From the NCBI RefSeq assembly GCF_001298735.1, contig NZ_CYSP01000015.1:34408-98407 (forward strand): a stretch of DNA of 64,000 nt, read 5' to 3'. This document shows positions 53,392-63,462 of this stretch, piece after piece (position 1 is the stretch's first letter; every line of letters begins with the position of its first letter). The translations under genes were made by a program, and so were the position numbers. This stretch comes from Propionispora sp. 2/2-37. Its GTDB lineage: Bacteria; Bacillota; Negativicutes; Propionisporales; Propionisporaceae. The notes under the pieces are model-generated. The model saw only the letters and a program-made list of their open reading frames with translations. It ran no database searches and was not told where the DNA came from.

Positions 53392-54051
53392 TTGACAACG
53401 GTTTTAGATATCCGGGACATCAAAAAGTTTTATGGGTCTGAAGTCATTTTGTATGATGTCTCCTTGCAGGTTAAGCAAGGCGAGATGATTGCCGTTACCG
53501 GTGCGTCGGGAACGGGAAAAACCACATTGCTGTCGATTATCGGACTTTTGCAGGAAACCTCGGCGGGACATATACAGATCCTGGGGGAGTCGGTCGACGG
53601 GCTGGATGCGGCAAAACGGGCCGGAGTCCGCAGCCGCTATATCGGCTTTGTTTTCCAGCGGGCACGTTTGGTGGGATCGCTTACGGCGCTGGAGAATGTG
53701 CTGGTGCCGTCCTGGCTGTTTGGAAGCGGCACTTCCTATGAGGTGAGGGCCAGGCAGGTATTGACGGAACTGGGGCTGGGCAAACGGCTGCATTATTTGC
53801 CCGAGCAGCTTAGTGTAGGGCAAATGCGGCGGGTGGCCCTGGCCAGAGCCCTGCTGCTCAATCCACCGCTTATTCTTGCCGATGAACCGACTAACGATCT
53901 GGACCCTGCTACGGCTGCTATTGTATTTGGTCATTTGCAGGCCGCACAGCAAGAAGGAGCGGCGGTAATCCTGGTGACGCATGATGAGGAGTTTGCAGCG
54001 AAGGCTCAGCAAGTGGTTACGCTGAAAAATGGGAAATTATCGGCGGGATAG
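53392..54051 (+). CDS. ABC ATPase, LolD/MacB type
   Basis: A 219-residue ATPase. The start is TTG 53392 (SD AAAGGAGGAAGG). Walker A is GASGTGKTTLLSIIG, the signature is LSVGQMRRVALARAL, and Walker B is LILADEPTNDLDP. It is the partner of the FtsX-like permease. The signature LSVGQ replaces the usual LSGGQ. Confidence 0.9.
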   Translation: MTTVLDIRDIKKFYGSEVILYDVSLQVKQGEMIAVTGASGTGKTTLLSIIGLLQETSAGHIQILGESVDGLDAAKRAGVRSRYIGFVFQRARLVGSLTALENVLVPSWLFGSGTSYEVRARQVLTELGLGKRLHYLPEQLSVGQMRRVALARALLLNPPLILADEPTNDLDPATAAIVFGHLQAAQQEGAAVILVTHDEEFAAKAQQVVTLKNGKLSAG

Positions 54052-54062
54052 AGGTGAATAAC

Positions 54063-54113
54063 AAGCAGCTCTGCTGTTTTTCCGTGAAGGAAAACAACAG
54101 CGCTGCTTTTGCT
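54063..54113 (+). terminator. Terminator after the LolD-like gene
   Basis: AAGCAGC...CTGTTTTTCC pairs with GGAAAACAACAGCGCTGCTT as a long imperfect stem, then TTGC. It closes the nitrogenase-like/ABC superoperon. Confidence 0.6.
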
Positions 54114-54234
54114 TCGTTTGGCACAGGGGATATGCTTGTTATCGCGACAGGTCTCTTTGCAGCTTTTGGTAAGATACTATTCGCAGTGCTTGCCCGGCAG
54201 GCGTGAATAGATACTTCAATCAGAGTTGTTTCTC

Positions 54235-54262
54235 TTGACAAAATTTCCTCAAGCTTTATAAT
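54235..54262 (+). promoter_or_regulatory. Consensus promoter for the dehydrogenase gene
   Basis: TTGACA (54235-54240), 16-bp spacer, TATAAT (54257-54262). Confidence 0.8.
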
Positions 54263-54287
54263 TAAAAAAAGAATCTATTGATTATTT

Positions 54288-54348
54288 GCTGATCAGAGAA
54301 ACTGAAGGCTAAGATAATCCTGCTAAGGGGATTGTCTTAGCTTTTTTT
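54288..54348 (+). promoter_or_regulatory. Leader attenuator element, copy 6 (upstream of dehydrogenase)
   Basis: GCTGATCAG, loop AGAAA, CTGAAGGC. GCTAAGATAATCC pairs with GGATTGTCTTAGC, then TTTTTTT. It starts ~20 nt into the predicted transcript. Confidence 0.8.
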
Positions 54349-54417
54349 AACTCTTAACCCAAAACGGTAACAGGAGCTTTTACCGGAATGAATACATAGC
54401 ATATAGGAGGCTGCAGC

Positions 54418-55449
54418 ATGCGGGCATTGGTGAAACAAGAACTTGGCTATGGGAATTTAGCCGTTGTGGAAAGAAAAGAGCCGGAAGCGGGACCGGATCA
54501 GGTAAAAATCAAAGTGAAGTATGCCGCCATCTGTGGTACGGATTTACATACCTATGAGGGGAAATATAAGGTAGCGGTACCGGTTGCGCTGGGACATGAA
54601 TTTTCCGGCGAAATTGTTGCAGTCGGTGCGGGTGTTACGGAATTTCAGCCCGGTGACCGGGTTACGGCGGAGACGACAGCGTCTGCCTGCGGCGAATGCC
54701 ATTACTGTCAAACCCAACAATACAACTTATGCAGCCGGCGCAGGGGGATAGGCACCCAGGTGGATGGCGCTTTTGCCGAATACCTGGTAATCCGTAAGGA
54801 AAGCGTGCATAAACTGCCCGAACATGTCGATTATTTGGCGGCATCGATGACCGAGGCGGTGGCCTGCGCTCATCATATAGCCAACAAAGCCGGTGTAAAA
54901 CCGGGCGATGTCGCGGTTGTACTGGGACCGGGACCGATCGGGCTGCTTACCGCGCAAATTGCCCGCAAACTAGGTGCCAAGGTGATTATCACCGGTTTGT
55001 CAAAAGACAAAATCAGGCTGGAAAAGGCGCTGGAACTGGGAATTGAGCAGGCGTTGGATATTGAACGGCAGGATCTGAAAAAAATTGTGACCGAGGCAAC
55101 TTCCGGTTATGGCGCGGATGTTATATTTGAATGTACCGGCGCACCGCCTTCCGTCAATACAGGTCTGGAACTTTTGCGCAAACAGGGCACTTATGTGCAG
55201 GCTGGTGTTTTCCCCGTTGCGGAAATAGCGGCTGATTTTGAAAAAATCATTCAAAAGGAAATCCGGGTGGTTGGCAGCCGCAGCCAAAATCCTTTTGACT
55301 GGGAGCCGTCGCTGCAATTGATGAATGAGGGCAGTGTCAAAACAAAAGAACTGGTTTCCCATCAGTTTACTCTCGGCGAATGGGATAAGGCATATACTGC
55401 GATTAAAGCGGGAAAAGCCATAAAGGTTGTGCTGGTGCCGGAACAATAA
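54418..55449 (+). CDS. Zinc-dependent medium-chain dehydrogenase
   Basis: A 343-residue MDR enzyme of the threonine/sorbitol dehydrogenase type. The start is ATG 54418 (SD AGGAGG). The catalytic zinc site is Cys39 region CGTDLHTYEG and His/Glu in LGHEFSGE. The structural zinc cysteines are in CGECHYCQTQQYNLC, and the nucleotide loop is VLGPGPIGLLTAQIA. The alcohol or polyol substrate is unknown. Its leader element links it to the sulfur genes; a possible role is oxidising an alcohol left after C-S cleavage (inference). Confidence 0.85.
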   Translation: MRALVKQELGYGNLAVVERKEPEAGPDQVKIKVKYAAICGTDLHTYEGKYKVAVPVALGHEFSGEIVAVGAGVTEFQPGDRVTAETTASACGECHYCQTQQYNLCSRRRGIGTQVDGAFAEYLVIRKESVHKLPEHVDYLAASMTEAVACAHHIANKAGVKPGDVAVVLGPGPIGLLTAQIARKLGAKVIITGLSKDKIRLEKALELGIEQALDIERQDLKKIVTEATSGYGADVIFECTGAPPSVNTGLELLRKQGTYVQAGVFPVAEIAADFEKIIQKEIRVVGSRSQNPFDWEPSLQLMNEGSVKTKELVSHQFTLGEWDKAYTAIKAGKAIKVVLVPEQ

Positions 55450-55462
55450 CATAGTAACCTTC

Positions 55463-55491
55463 TTGACAGCATCTTGTTTCTGGAGTAAAAT
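55463..55491 (+). promoter_or_regulatory. Promoter of the SAM-riboswitch transcript 1
   Basis: TTGACA (55463-55468), 17-bp spacer, TAAAAT (55486-55491). Confidence 0.7.
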
Positions 55492-55524
55492 TTAAGAAAT
55501 ATACATATGCATAACGTCAAATTC

Positions 55525-55672
55525 TCTTATCCAGAGTGGTCGAGGGACTGGCCCGATGACACCCGGCAACCGGCAGCAATGCAGTGGTGCTAACTCCAGC
55601 AGGAATCGTTCCTGGAAGATGAGGGGAGGGTAATTATAAATAAAACCCCTTTCTTCGGAGAGGGGTTTTTGA
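55525..55672 (+). promoter_or_regulatory. SAM-I (S-box) riboswitch with terminator
   Basis: It has the S-box core CTTATCCAGAG, GGTCGAGGGACTGGCCC, GATGACACCCGGCAACC, GGTGCTAACTCC and a 3' GAAGATGAGG strand closing P1. The terminator AAAACCCCTTTCTTCGGAGAGGGGTTTTT follows (55643-55672). High SAM should stop transcription of the downstream cystathionine gamma-synthase/lyase gene. Confidence 0.93.
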
Positions 55673-55702
55673 TGATGCTGACTTTCTTGAGTGGAGGATA
55701 CT

Positions 55703-56836
55703 ATGAAAATAAGTACGAAAATTGTTCATTGTGGCGTGGGTTCCGATCCACGTACCGGCGCTATCAGTACGCCCATTTATCAAAATGCTACTTTTCGGCA
55801 CCCGGCTCTGGGCGAAAGTACCGGTTATGATTATTCCCGTTCGCAAAACCCGACCAGGGAAGCGGTCGAGTCGGCCTTGGCTGAATTAGAAGGCGGGGCG
55901 GCCGGGTTCGCCTTTGCTTCCGGTATGGCCGCGGTGACCGCCGTACTGTTTTTGTATAAGCCCGGCAGCCATATTATCGTCACGGAAGACTGCTATGGCG
56001 GGACTTACCGTGTGCTGGCGCAATTGTTTGCCAATCTGGGGTTGGCCGTAAGTTTTGTTGACAGCAGTAATCTGGATGAAGTCGGACAGGCGATTCAGGC
56101 CAATACGGCGGCCATTTTCGTTGAAACGCCAACCAATCCGCTGATGAAGGTCGCCGATATCAAAGCGATTGTCTGTATGGCGCAGCAACGGGGCATCCAT
56201 ACTATTGTTGATAATACCTTCCTATCGCCGTATTTTCAGCAACCGTTGCGCCTTGGTGCTGATATTGTCCTCCATAGCGGAACCAAATATCTTTCCGGGC
56301 ACAATGATACCGTTTGCGGCGTCGTGGTTACCGGCAGCAGGGAGCTTGGCGAGCGGGTAAAATTTGTGCAAAATTCTACCGGCAGTATTTTAGGACCGCA
56401 GGATAGCTGGCTGCTGTTGCGCGGCTTAAAGACATTGGCCCTGCGGATGGAAAAGCACGCTGCCAATGCTTACCAGATCGCCAAATGGCTGCAAACTCAG
56501 CCGAATGTGAAACAGGTATATTATCCCGGTCTTGACGGACATCCGGGGAAGGCGGTTCAGGATGCCCAGGCCACCGGTTATGGCGGGATGCTGTCCTTTG
56601 AAGTGGCTTCTCCCGCTCTGGTACCTAAGATTTTGTCCGGAGTCCGTCTGATACAGTTTGCCGAAAGTCTGGGCGGCGTGGAGTCGCTCATTACCTTCCC
56701 GGCCGTGCAGACGCATGCCGATGTCCCGCCTGAGGTTCGCGCGCGCCTCGGCGTATCCGATTGTCTGCTGCGACTGTCTGTAGGGATTGAGGATGCCGGG
56801 GATTTAATGGAAGACTTGGCACAGGCCTTAGCGTAA
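55703..56836 (+). CDS. Cystathionine gamma-synthase/lyase family PLP enzyme
   Basis: A 377-residue trans-sulfuration enzyme. ATG 55703 follows GGAGG; GTG 55691 lies upstream of that site. Motifs are STPIYQNATFRHP, YSRSQNPTREAVE, the PLP Lys in LHSGTKYLSGHNDTVCG, and SVGIEDAGDLMEDL at the C-terminus. Gamma-synthase (MetB) and gamma-lyase (MccB/MetC-like) cannot be separated by eye. SAM riboswitch control favours methionine synthesis. The terminator of its upstream riboswitch would repress it when SAM is high. Confidence 0.88.
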   Translation: MKISTKIVHCGVGSDPRTGAISTPIYQNATFRHPALGESTGYDYSRSQNPTREAVESALAELEGGAAGFAFASGMAAVTAVLFLYKPGSHIIVTEDCYGGTYRVLAQLFANLGLAVSFVDSSNLDEVGQAIQANTAAIFVETPTNPLMKVADIKAIVCMAQQRGIHTIVDNTFLSPYFQQPLRLGADIVLHSGTKYLSGHNDTVCGVVVTGSRELGERVKFVQNSTGSILGPQDSWLLLRGLKTLALRMEKHAANAYQIAKWLQTQPNVKQVYYPGLDGHPGKAVQDAQATGYGGMLSFEVASPALVPKILSGVRLIQFAESLGGVESLITFPAVQTHADVPPEVRARLGVSDCLLRLSVGIEDAGDLMEDLAQALA

Positions 56837-56897
56837 AAGCCGTAGAATCGACGCGACAACGGAAGAGCGCCCCTAAGCCTCTCCTGTAAAAAAAGTC

Positions 56898-56926
56898 TTG
56901 ACATTCACAGTTTTTGGTACTATCAT
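56898..56926 (+). promoter_or_regulatory. Promoter of cysK copy 2
   Basis: TTGACA (56898-56903), 17-bp spacer, TATCAT (56921-56926). Confidence 0.7.
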
Positions 56927-56960
56927 TTAATTAATACATTCGATAGTTGATGGTCTCGAG

Positions 56961-57022
56961 GCTGATCAGAGAAACTGAAGGCCAAAGAAGATGCTTGGTG
57001 CAGCTTCTTTGGCCTTTTTTAT
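56961..57022 (+). promoter_or_regulatory. Leader attenuator element, copy 7 (upstream of cysK copy 2)
   Basis: GCTGATCAG, loop AGAAA, CTGAAGGC. GGCCAAAGAAG...GC pairs with GCAGCTTCTTTGGCC, then TTTTTT. It begins ~28 nt into the transcript. Confidence 0.8.
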
Positions 57023-57123
57023 TTCCTTCGAGTATTCTGCTTTTTATGTGAGCATAATGTAGTTATGCTGAACTTCATGTTAGGTATTTCTTGTAAATTT
57101 TTATATAAACGGAGGTATGTGTT

Positions 57124-58056
57124 ATGGCACGTATAGCAAAAAATTTAACGGAATTGATCGGTAATACCCCTCTGCTGGAATTTGGCAATTACCGTCAGGC
57201 AAAAGGCTATGACGCCAGCGTTGTGGCTAAACTGGAATACTTTAATCCCCAGGGCAGTGTAAAAGACCGTATTGGCTATGCCATGATTAAAGATGCGGAA
57301 GATAAAGGACTGCTTGATAAAGATACCCTGATTGTAGAACCGACCAGTGGCAACACCGGTGTCGGGCTGGCTTTTGTTGCTGCCGCCAAGGGCTACAGAT
57401 TAATTCTTACCATGCCGGAAACCATGAGCATTGAACGCAGAAAGCTGCTTAAGGCTTTAGGAGCAGAGCTTGTTCTGACCCCCGGATCGGAAGGCATGAA
57501 GGGGGCCATCAAAAAAGCGGAAGAAATTGTAGCGGAAAATCCGAAAGCATTTATTCCGCAGCAATTTAAAAATCCGGCAAACCCGGCTATTCACCGGAAA
57601 ACCACTGCGGAAGAAATTTGGCGTGATACCGACGGCAAAGTGGACATTTTTGTCGGTGGTGTAGGTACCGGCGGTACCGTGACCGGGGTTGGCGAAGTAT
57701 TGAAACAAAAAAATCCTAATGTAAAAATCGTGGCCGTAGAACCGAAAGATTCTCCCGTACTATCGGGCGGCAAACCAGGTCCGCACAAGATTCAGGGGAT
57801 TGGTGCCGGTTTTGTGCCCGATGTGTTTAATAGGGACGTTGTTGATGAAATTATTCAGGTCAGCAATGAAGATGCGATTGCTACCGGCAGAACACTGGCC
57901 AAGACAGAAGGTTTGCTGGTCGGTATTTCCAGCGGTGCTGCTGCCTATGCCGCAACCCAGTTGGCGCTGCGTACCGAAAATAAAGGCAAAACCATTGTAG
58001 TGCTTTTACCGGATACCGGTGAACGGTACTTATCGACAACTTTATTTGAAGACTAG
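57124..58056 (+). CDS. cysK: Cysteine synthase A, copy 2
   Basis: A 310-residue O-acetylserine sulfhydrylase. The start is ATG 57124 (SD GGAGGTA). PLP Lys lies in [14 protein letters not shown], the substrate loop is [13 protein letters not shown], and [13 protein letters not shown] binds phosphate. It has the normal CysK length and no CBS domain. Its own promoter and leader element make it separately regulated from copy 1 in the nitrogenase-like operon. This is probably the housekeeping copy. Confidence 0.93.
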   Translation: MARIAKNLTELIGNTPLLEFGNYRQAKGYDASVVAKLEYFNPQGSVKDRIGYAMIKDAEDKGLLDKDTLIVEPTSGNTGVGLAFVAAAKGYRLILTMPETMSIERRKLLKALGAELVLTPGSEGMKGAIKKAEEIVAENPKAFIPQQFKNPANPAIHRKTTAEEIWRDTDGKVDIFVGGVGTGGTVTGVGEVLKQKNPNVKIVAVEPKDSPVLSGGKPGPHKIQGIGAGFVPDVFNRDVVDEIIQVSNEDAIATGRTLAKTEGLLVGISSGAAAYAATQLALRTENKGKTIVVLLPDTGERYLSTTLFED

Positions 58057-58068
58057 TCAGTACACTCT

Positions 58069-58137
58069 GCTGATCGGAAAGGAAAAACGAAGGCTGAGAT
58101 TTGCGTTTCATGGCGCAGATCTCAGCCTTTATTTTAT
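58069..58137 (+). promoter_or_regulatory. Leader attenuator element, copy 8 (divergent variant)
   Basis: GCTGATCGG, then an A-rich stretch, then CGAAGGC. Only TCG/CGA can pair, with an 11-nt loop. GGCTGAGATTTGCG pairs with CGCAGATCTCAGCC, then TTTATTTT. It immediately follows cysK copy 2 and also serves as its terminator. Confidence 0.6.
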
Positions 58138-58170
58138 TACTTATGATAGTAAGGAGTAAGGAGGAGCATA

Positions 58171-58254
58171 ATGCCCGGCTGCGACATCCCGGCCGCTGTC
58201 CTGCTGGAAAATATTACGGCTTTTATCCCTGCCGGACTGGATTGGACGGAATAA
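58171..58254 (+). CDS. 27-residue ORF with strong SD
   Basis: ATG 58171 after AAGGAGGAG encodes MPGCDIPAAVLLENITAFIP then AGLDWTE. It could be a leader peptide, a small protein, or a truncated gene start. No family is recognised. The next 100 bp (58255-58357) show no gene. Confidence 0.35.
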   Translation: MPGCDIPAAVLLENITAFIPAGLDWTE

Positions 58255-58357
58255 TACCAAAACAATAAACATATAATGCTAGCACATGGGCTGGCAGACG
58301 GTAAGGAGGGCATGAGCCGGAGGCTGATTTCTCATAGATTGCAGCGGGAATTTATTG

Positions 58358-58386
58358 TTGACATGACTAACACCCTATGTTATCAT
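58358..58386 (+). promoter_or_regulatory. Promoter of the SAM-riboswitch transcript 2
   Basis: TTGACA (58358-58363), 17-bp spacer, TATCAT (58381-58386). Confidence 0.75.
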
Positions 58387-58409
58387 TTCATATAAGTTGA
58401 TAAAATAGC

Positions 58410-58558
58410 TCTTATCCAGAGAGGTCGAGGGACTGGCCCGAAGAGACCCGGCAACCGGCAATGATGCAGTGGTGCTAATTCCAGCAGGATAATTATCCTG
58501 GACGATGAGAGGAAAGTACGAACTTCAAAACCCTTTCCTTGGCGGAGGGTTTTCTTAT
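58410..58558 (+). promoter_or_regulatory. SAM-I (S-box) riboswitch with terminator
   Basis: It is nearly identical in layout to the riboswitch at 55525: CTTATCCAGAG, GGTCGAGGGACTGGCCC, GACCCGGCAACCGGC, GGTGCTAATTCC, then GACGATGAGAG. The terminator AAAACCCTTTCCTTGGCGGAG then GGTTTTCTT ends ~58557. It controls two small YezD-like genes, an unusual target for an S-box. Confidence 0.92.
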
Positions 58559-58598
58559 TTTAATCCAACCGGCATAGATTGCTTATAGAGGTGTGAGC

Positions 58599-58772
58599 AT
58601 GGCAAACATAAAGAAAAATACAAGTACACCGCAACAGGACATTATACCGCAGGATATTATGGAACAAATCGAAAAAGTCATTAACAGCACGTTGCATGGT
58701 TCGGTTACCCTCATCGTGCAGGATTCCCGCATTATTCAAATTGAACGGGTAGAAAAGATAAGACTGTGTTAA
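58599..58772 (+). CDS. DUF2292 (YezD-like) small protein
   Basis: A 57-residue protein starting at ATG 58599 (SD AGAGGTG). The YezD module is MEQIEKVINSTLHGSVTLIV then IIQIERVEKIRL; the first 20 residues are polar. It ends in Cys. It lies directly under a SAM riboswitch and 56 nt before a second YezD-like gene. The function is unknown. Confidence 0.65.
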   Translation: MANIKKNTSTPQQDIIPQDIMEQIEKVINSTLHGSVTLIVQDSRIIQIERVEKIRLC

Positions 58773-58828
58773 TTCGGTAATAGCACTTATAGGTATATTT
58801 TGAGGGGATGGGGAGGCAGAGAATAGCC

Positions 58829-59032
58829 ATGCCGATAAAGAAAAGCGCCGTTTCCCAGGATTTAGATCAGGCTAAATCATTGGCTTTACGCAATCGTATT
58901 GTGGAGGCTGTGCAAGGGCTGAAGTTTGGTCAGGTGGTTATAGTGATTAAAGACGGTAAGGTTACTCAGATTGAGCGTACGGAAAAACAACGGTTTACCG
59001 GTGTAGAAGGTATTTATGGTGATGGTATCTAA
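58829..59032 (+). CDS. DUF2292 (YezD-like) small protein
   Basis: A 67-residue protein. ATG 58829 is preferred for its GGGGAGG site; ATG 58808 would add seven residues. The core is VEAVQGLKFGQVVIVIKDGK then VTQIERTEKQRF, and it ends VEGIYGDGI like the protein at 34918. It is probably co-transcribed with the preceding YezD-like gene. A leader element follows its stop by one base. Confidence 0.72.
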   Translation: MPIKKSAVSQDLDQAKSLALRNRIVEAVQGLKFGQVVIVIKDGKVTQIERTEKQRFTGVEGIYGDGI

Positions 59033-59033
59033 G

Positions 59034-59106
59034 GCTGATCAGATAAACTGAAGGCCGGAGTCTTCGTTGCTGATTTGCGGCAATGAGGACTTCGGCCTTT
59101 TTGTTT
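59034..59106 (+). promoter_or_regulatory. Leader attenuator element, copy 9 (after the YezD-like gene)
   Basis: GCTGATCAG, loop ATAAA, CTGAAGGCC. GGCCGGAGTCTTCGTTGC pairs with GCAATGAGGACTTCGGCC, then TTTTTG. It acts as a conditional terminator after the yezD pair. The next 140 bp (59107-59250) contain only the promoter of the following gene. Confidence 0.75.
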
Positions 59107-59197
59107 GCTCATCGATCGTTAAAGATCCCAAAGTACTGGCGGAAATCTGGGTGCAGCCATGGTGGCATGGAAATAAGCAATAGTTGCCAAATAGGGC

Positions 59198-59227
59198 TTG
59201 ACTTCATTATTTGCTTCATGGTATTTT
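59198..59227 (+). promoter_or_regulatory. Probable promoter of the sulfhydrylase gene
   Basis: TTGACT (59198-59203), 18-bp spacer, TATTTT (59222-59227). The -10 match is weak. Confidence 0.5.
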
Positions 59228-59250
59228 ATAACAAAGAGCATAAAGGACAG

Positions 59251-59311
59251 GCTGATCAGAAAGACTGAAGGCTAGGGAGTCCCTGAGGGGCTTTTCCTTA
59301 GCCTTTTTTTA
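59251..59311 (+). promoter_or_regulatory. Leader attenuator element, copy 10 (upstream of the sulfhydrylase)
   Basis: GCTGATCAG, loop AAAGA, CTGAAGGC. GGCTAGGGAGTCCC pairs imperfectly with GGGGCTTTTCCTTAGCC, then TTTTTTT. Confidence 0.78.
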
Positions 59312-59341
59312 TAATGATAAATAGTATAAAACGTAAAGTAG

Positions 59342-60649
<1,308 letters not shown>

Positions 60650-60737
60650 GATTTACCGAAAAACTCTGGGGCTGATTTAAGTCTGGCATAATATCAATAC
60701 CTTGAGTGTATTTTTCAAGAGAGGAAAGTGCGAGCAG

Positions 60738-60778
60738 CTGGGGAGGGATGGCAGCCATCCTTCCCCAGTTTATTTTTT
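60738..60778 (+). terminator. Terminator after metY
   Basis: CTGGGGAGGGATGG (60738-60751) pairs with CCATCCTTCCCCAG (60755-60768), then TTTATTTTTT. Confidence 0.92.
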
Positions 60779-60882
60779 AATAAAAAAGTCAAAAAGTCAA
60801 ATATTTTCCTTGAATAGCTGGTAATATTTTGCTACATTATAAGTAGAGCAAAATTAAGATAACGAGTTTGGAGGCGAGTGTC

Positions 60883-63462
60883 ATGGCACAGGAAAAATAT
60901 ACGCAAGAGGCGATGGCAGTCTTATCGGCCGCTCAACAAAATTGTGCGCTTTATTATCATCAGGAAGTAACGACACGGCATTTACTGCTGGCCTTAATAA
61001 AAGACGAGGAAGGAATAACCTCCCGGCTTCTACGGGATGCCGGGGTGGATAGAAAAGCAATTAAAAAAGAAGTGGAAAAACTGTTGAAAAGCATACCTGC
61101 GGTGCGGGGGCAGGAAAGCGGGCTCAGAATGAACACGGCGATGATCCGGGTAATGGCCCTGGCGGAAAACATGGCGGAGAATTTGCAGGATGAAGAGATC
61201 GGCAGCGAACACCTGCTGCTGGCGGTTGTCGATGACGGGGACAGCGATGTAGTCGATCTATGCCGCCGTTTTGGCTTGCATCGCAGCCGGCTGCAGCAAA
61301 TGCTCAGTACTTACCGCCAGGGACAGGACATAAGTAGCGGCAATACCGACCAGGCTTTTCGGGCCTTGGCAAAATACGGACGTGACCTTACGGCTTTAGC
61401 CCGTGAGGGCAAGCTGGACCCGGTTATCGGACGGGATGAAGAAATCCGGCGTGTGGTGGAGATTTTGTCACGGCGGACCAAGAACAATCCGGTCCTGATT
61501 GGTGAGCCGGGAGTCGGGAAAACAGCCATTGTCGAGGGGCTGGCGCGCCGGATGGTGGCCGGTGACGTGCCGGAAAGCCTGAAAGACAAGGTGCTGTATT
61601 CCCTGGATTTGAGTTCACTTTTAGCCGGGGCCAAATTCCGCGGTGAATTTGAAGAACGGTTGAAAAATGTTCTGGATGAAATCCGTAAAGCAGACGGGCG
61701 AGTGATTTTGTTTATCGATGAACTGCATACCGTGGTTGGGGCCGGTGCGGCTGAAGGGGCTATGGACGCCGGCAATATTTTAAAACCCATGCTGGCGCGG
61801 GGCGAACTGCGGTGTATCGGTGCGACTACTCTGAATGAATACCGGGCGCATATTGAAAAAGATCCTGCACTGGAACGGAGGTTTCAGCCGGTGACTGTCG
61901 GAGAGCCTACCGTTGAGGATACCATTTCTATTCTGCGGGGATTAAAGGAACGCTATGAAGTGCATCACGGAGTCAAAATTAAGGATGCTGCTTTAATTGC
62001 TGCTGCGGTTCTTTCCGACCGTTACATTTCCGACCGGTTTTTGCCGGATAAGGCTATTGACCTGGTGGATGAAGCAGCGGCCAAACTCCGGACGGAGATT
62101 GACTCCATGCCTTCTGAACTGGATGAAGTATCACGCCGTATTCTGCAACTGGAGATTGAAGAACAGGCACTGCGTAAAGAAACCGACGCTGCTGCGCGCG
62201 GCAGGCTGGCAGGGATTGAAACGGAACTGCGGGAGCTTCGCTCCCATGCGGACAGCCTGCGCGGGCAATGGGATATCGAAAAACAGGCTATCGTCCGGCT
62301 GCGGGAACTGAAGAAACAGCTGGAAGCGGTAAGGATCGATATGGAAAACGCCGAAAGGGCCTATGACCTGAACCGTCTGGCTGAACTGAAGTACGGACGT
62401 TTGCCTGCTCTGGAAAAGGAACTGCGCCGGGAAGAAGAAGCGCTGGCAAAGAAAAGAAAACAAAAGGTGCTGTTAAAGGAAGAAGTGGACGAAGACGATG
62501 TCGCCAAAATCGTCAACCGCTGGACAGGTATTCCGGTAAGCCGGATGCTCTCCGGGGAACGGGAAAAGCTGGCTAACCTGGAGACCATCCTTCATGAACG
62601 GGTGGTTGGTCAGGAACAGGCGGTCAAAGCCGTCAGTGAAGCCATCATCCGGGCCAGAGCCGGCATCAAAGACCCCAACCGTCCGATTGGCTCCTTCATC
62701 TTTCTGGGACCGACCGGTGTGGGGAAAACCGAGCTGGCTAAAACGCTGGCCGAAGTGTTATTTGATGATGAACGCAGTATGATCCGTATTGATATGAGCG
62801 AATACATGGAAAAACATGCTGTGGCCCGCCTGATCGGTGCGCCGCCCGGCTATGTCGGCTACGATGAAGGCGGACAACTGACTGAGGCTGTACGCCGCCG
62901 CCCCTATAGCGTGCTGTTGCTGGATGAAATAGAAAAAGCCCACCCGGATGTATTTAATATTCTGCTGCAGATACTGGATGACGGGCGGTTGACGGATAGC
63001 AAGGGCCGCACCGTTGACTTCAAAAATACGGTGATCATTATGACCTCCAACCTGGGGTCGGCGGAAATACTGAACAAAGAAGGCGAGGCAGCACAGGAGG
63101 CCGTCTTTGCCATTTTGAAAGGATATTTCCGTCCGGAGTTTTTAAACCGCATTGATGATATCATTGTCTTTAAGGCGCTGACGGAACGGCAGGTAAGAAA
63201 GATTGCCGGCATGCTGCTGCGGAATCTGGAAAAACGCCTGCAAAAACAGCTCAATCTGACGCTGGTCTGGGATGAAGCGGTGGAAAATCTGCTGGCCCGG
63301 GATGGCTACGATCCCGCTTTTGGCGCCCGGCCCCTTAAACGCCTGATCAGCCGGACGGTGGAAACCGAACTTGGCAGGAAAATCGTATCCGGCGAGGTTG
63401 CGGAAGAAGGCACGGTACGGTTAGCTGCTAGCCATGGGCAGATTATTGTACGGGGGAAGTAA
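60883..63462 (+). CDS. clpB: ClpB disaggregase (AAA+ chaperone)
   Basis: Hexameric ATPase of 859 residues that reactivates aggregated proteins with DnaK. ATG 60883 is eight bases after GGAGG. It has an N-domain with two Clp repeats (~1-145), AAA-1 with Walker [14 protein letters not shown] and [14 protein letters not shown], a coiled-coil M-domain (~400-520, [20 protein letters not shown]), and AAA-2 with Walker [15 protein letters not shown] and [16 protein letters not shown]. The long M-domain separates it from ClpC and ClpA. It is monocistronic. No CIRCE element is evident in the short upstream region. Confidence 0.93.
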   Translation: MAQEKYTQEAMAVLSAAQQNCALYYHQEVTTRHLLLALIKDEEGITSRLLRDAGVDRKAIKKEVEKLLKSIPAVRGQESGLRMNTAMIRVMALAENMAENLQDEEIGSEHLLLAVVDDGDSDVVDLCRRFGLHRSRLQQMLSTYRQGQDISSGNTDQAFRALAKYGRDLTALAREGKLDPVIGRDEEIRRVVEILSRRTKNNPVLIGEPGVGKTAIVEGLARRMVAGDVPESLKDKVLYSLDLSSLLAGAKFRGEFEERLKNVLDEIRKADGRVILFIDELHTVVGAGAAEGAMDAGNILKPMLARGELRCIGATTLNEYRAHIEKDPALERRFQPVTVGEPTVEDTISILRGLKERYEVHHGVKIKDAALIAAAVLSDRYISDRFLPDKAIDLVDEAAAKLRTEIDSMPSELDEVSRRILQLEIEEQALRKETDAAARGRLAGIETELRELRSHADSLRGQWDIEKQAIVRLRELKKQLEAVRIDMENAERAYDLNRLAELKYGRLPALEKELRREEEALAKKRKQKVLLKEEVDEDDVAKIVNRWTGIPVSRMLSGEREKLANLETILHERVVGQEQAVKAVSEAIIRARAGIKDPNRPIGSFIFLGPTGVGKTELAKTLAEVLFDDERSMIRIDMSEYMEKHAVARLIGAPPGYVGYDEGGQLTEAVRRRPYSVLLLDEIEKAHPDVFNILLQILDDGRLTDSKGRTVDFKNTVIIMTSNLGSAEILNKEGEAAQEAVFAILKGYFRPEFLNRIDDIIVFKALTERQVRKIAGMLLRNLEKRLQKQLNLTLVWDEAVENLLARDGYDPAFGARPLKRLISRTVETELGRKIVSGEVAEEGTVRLAASHGQIIVRGK

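Noticed and set aside
56961..57022. T-box riboswitch for cysK
   Set aside because: No TGGNACCGCG antiterminator bulge, specifier loop or sufficient length.
34743..59311. CTGATCAG as a simple DNA operator palindrome
   Set aside because: The palindrome is broken in copies 1, 2, 5 and 8, while the TCAG/CTGA-type pairing and the adjacent terminator remain, favouring an RNA element. Protein binding is not excluded.
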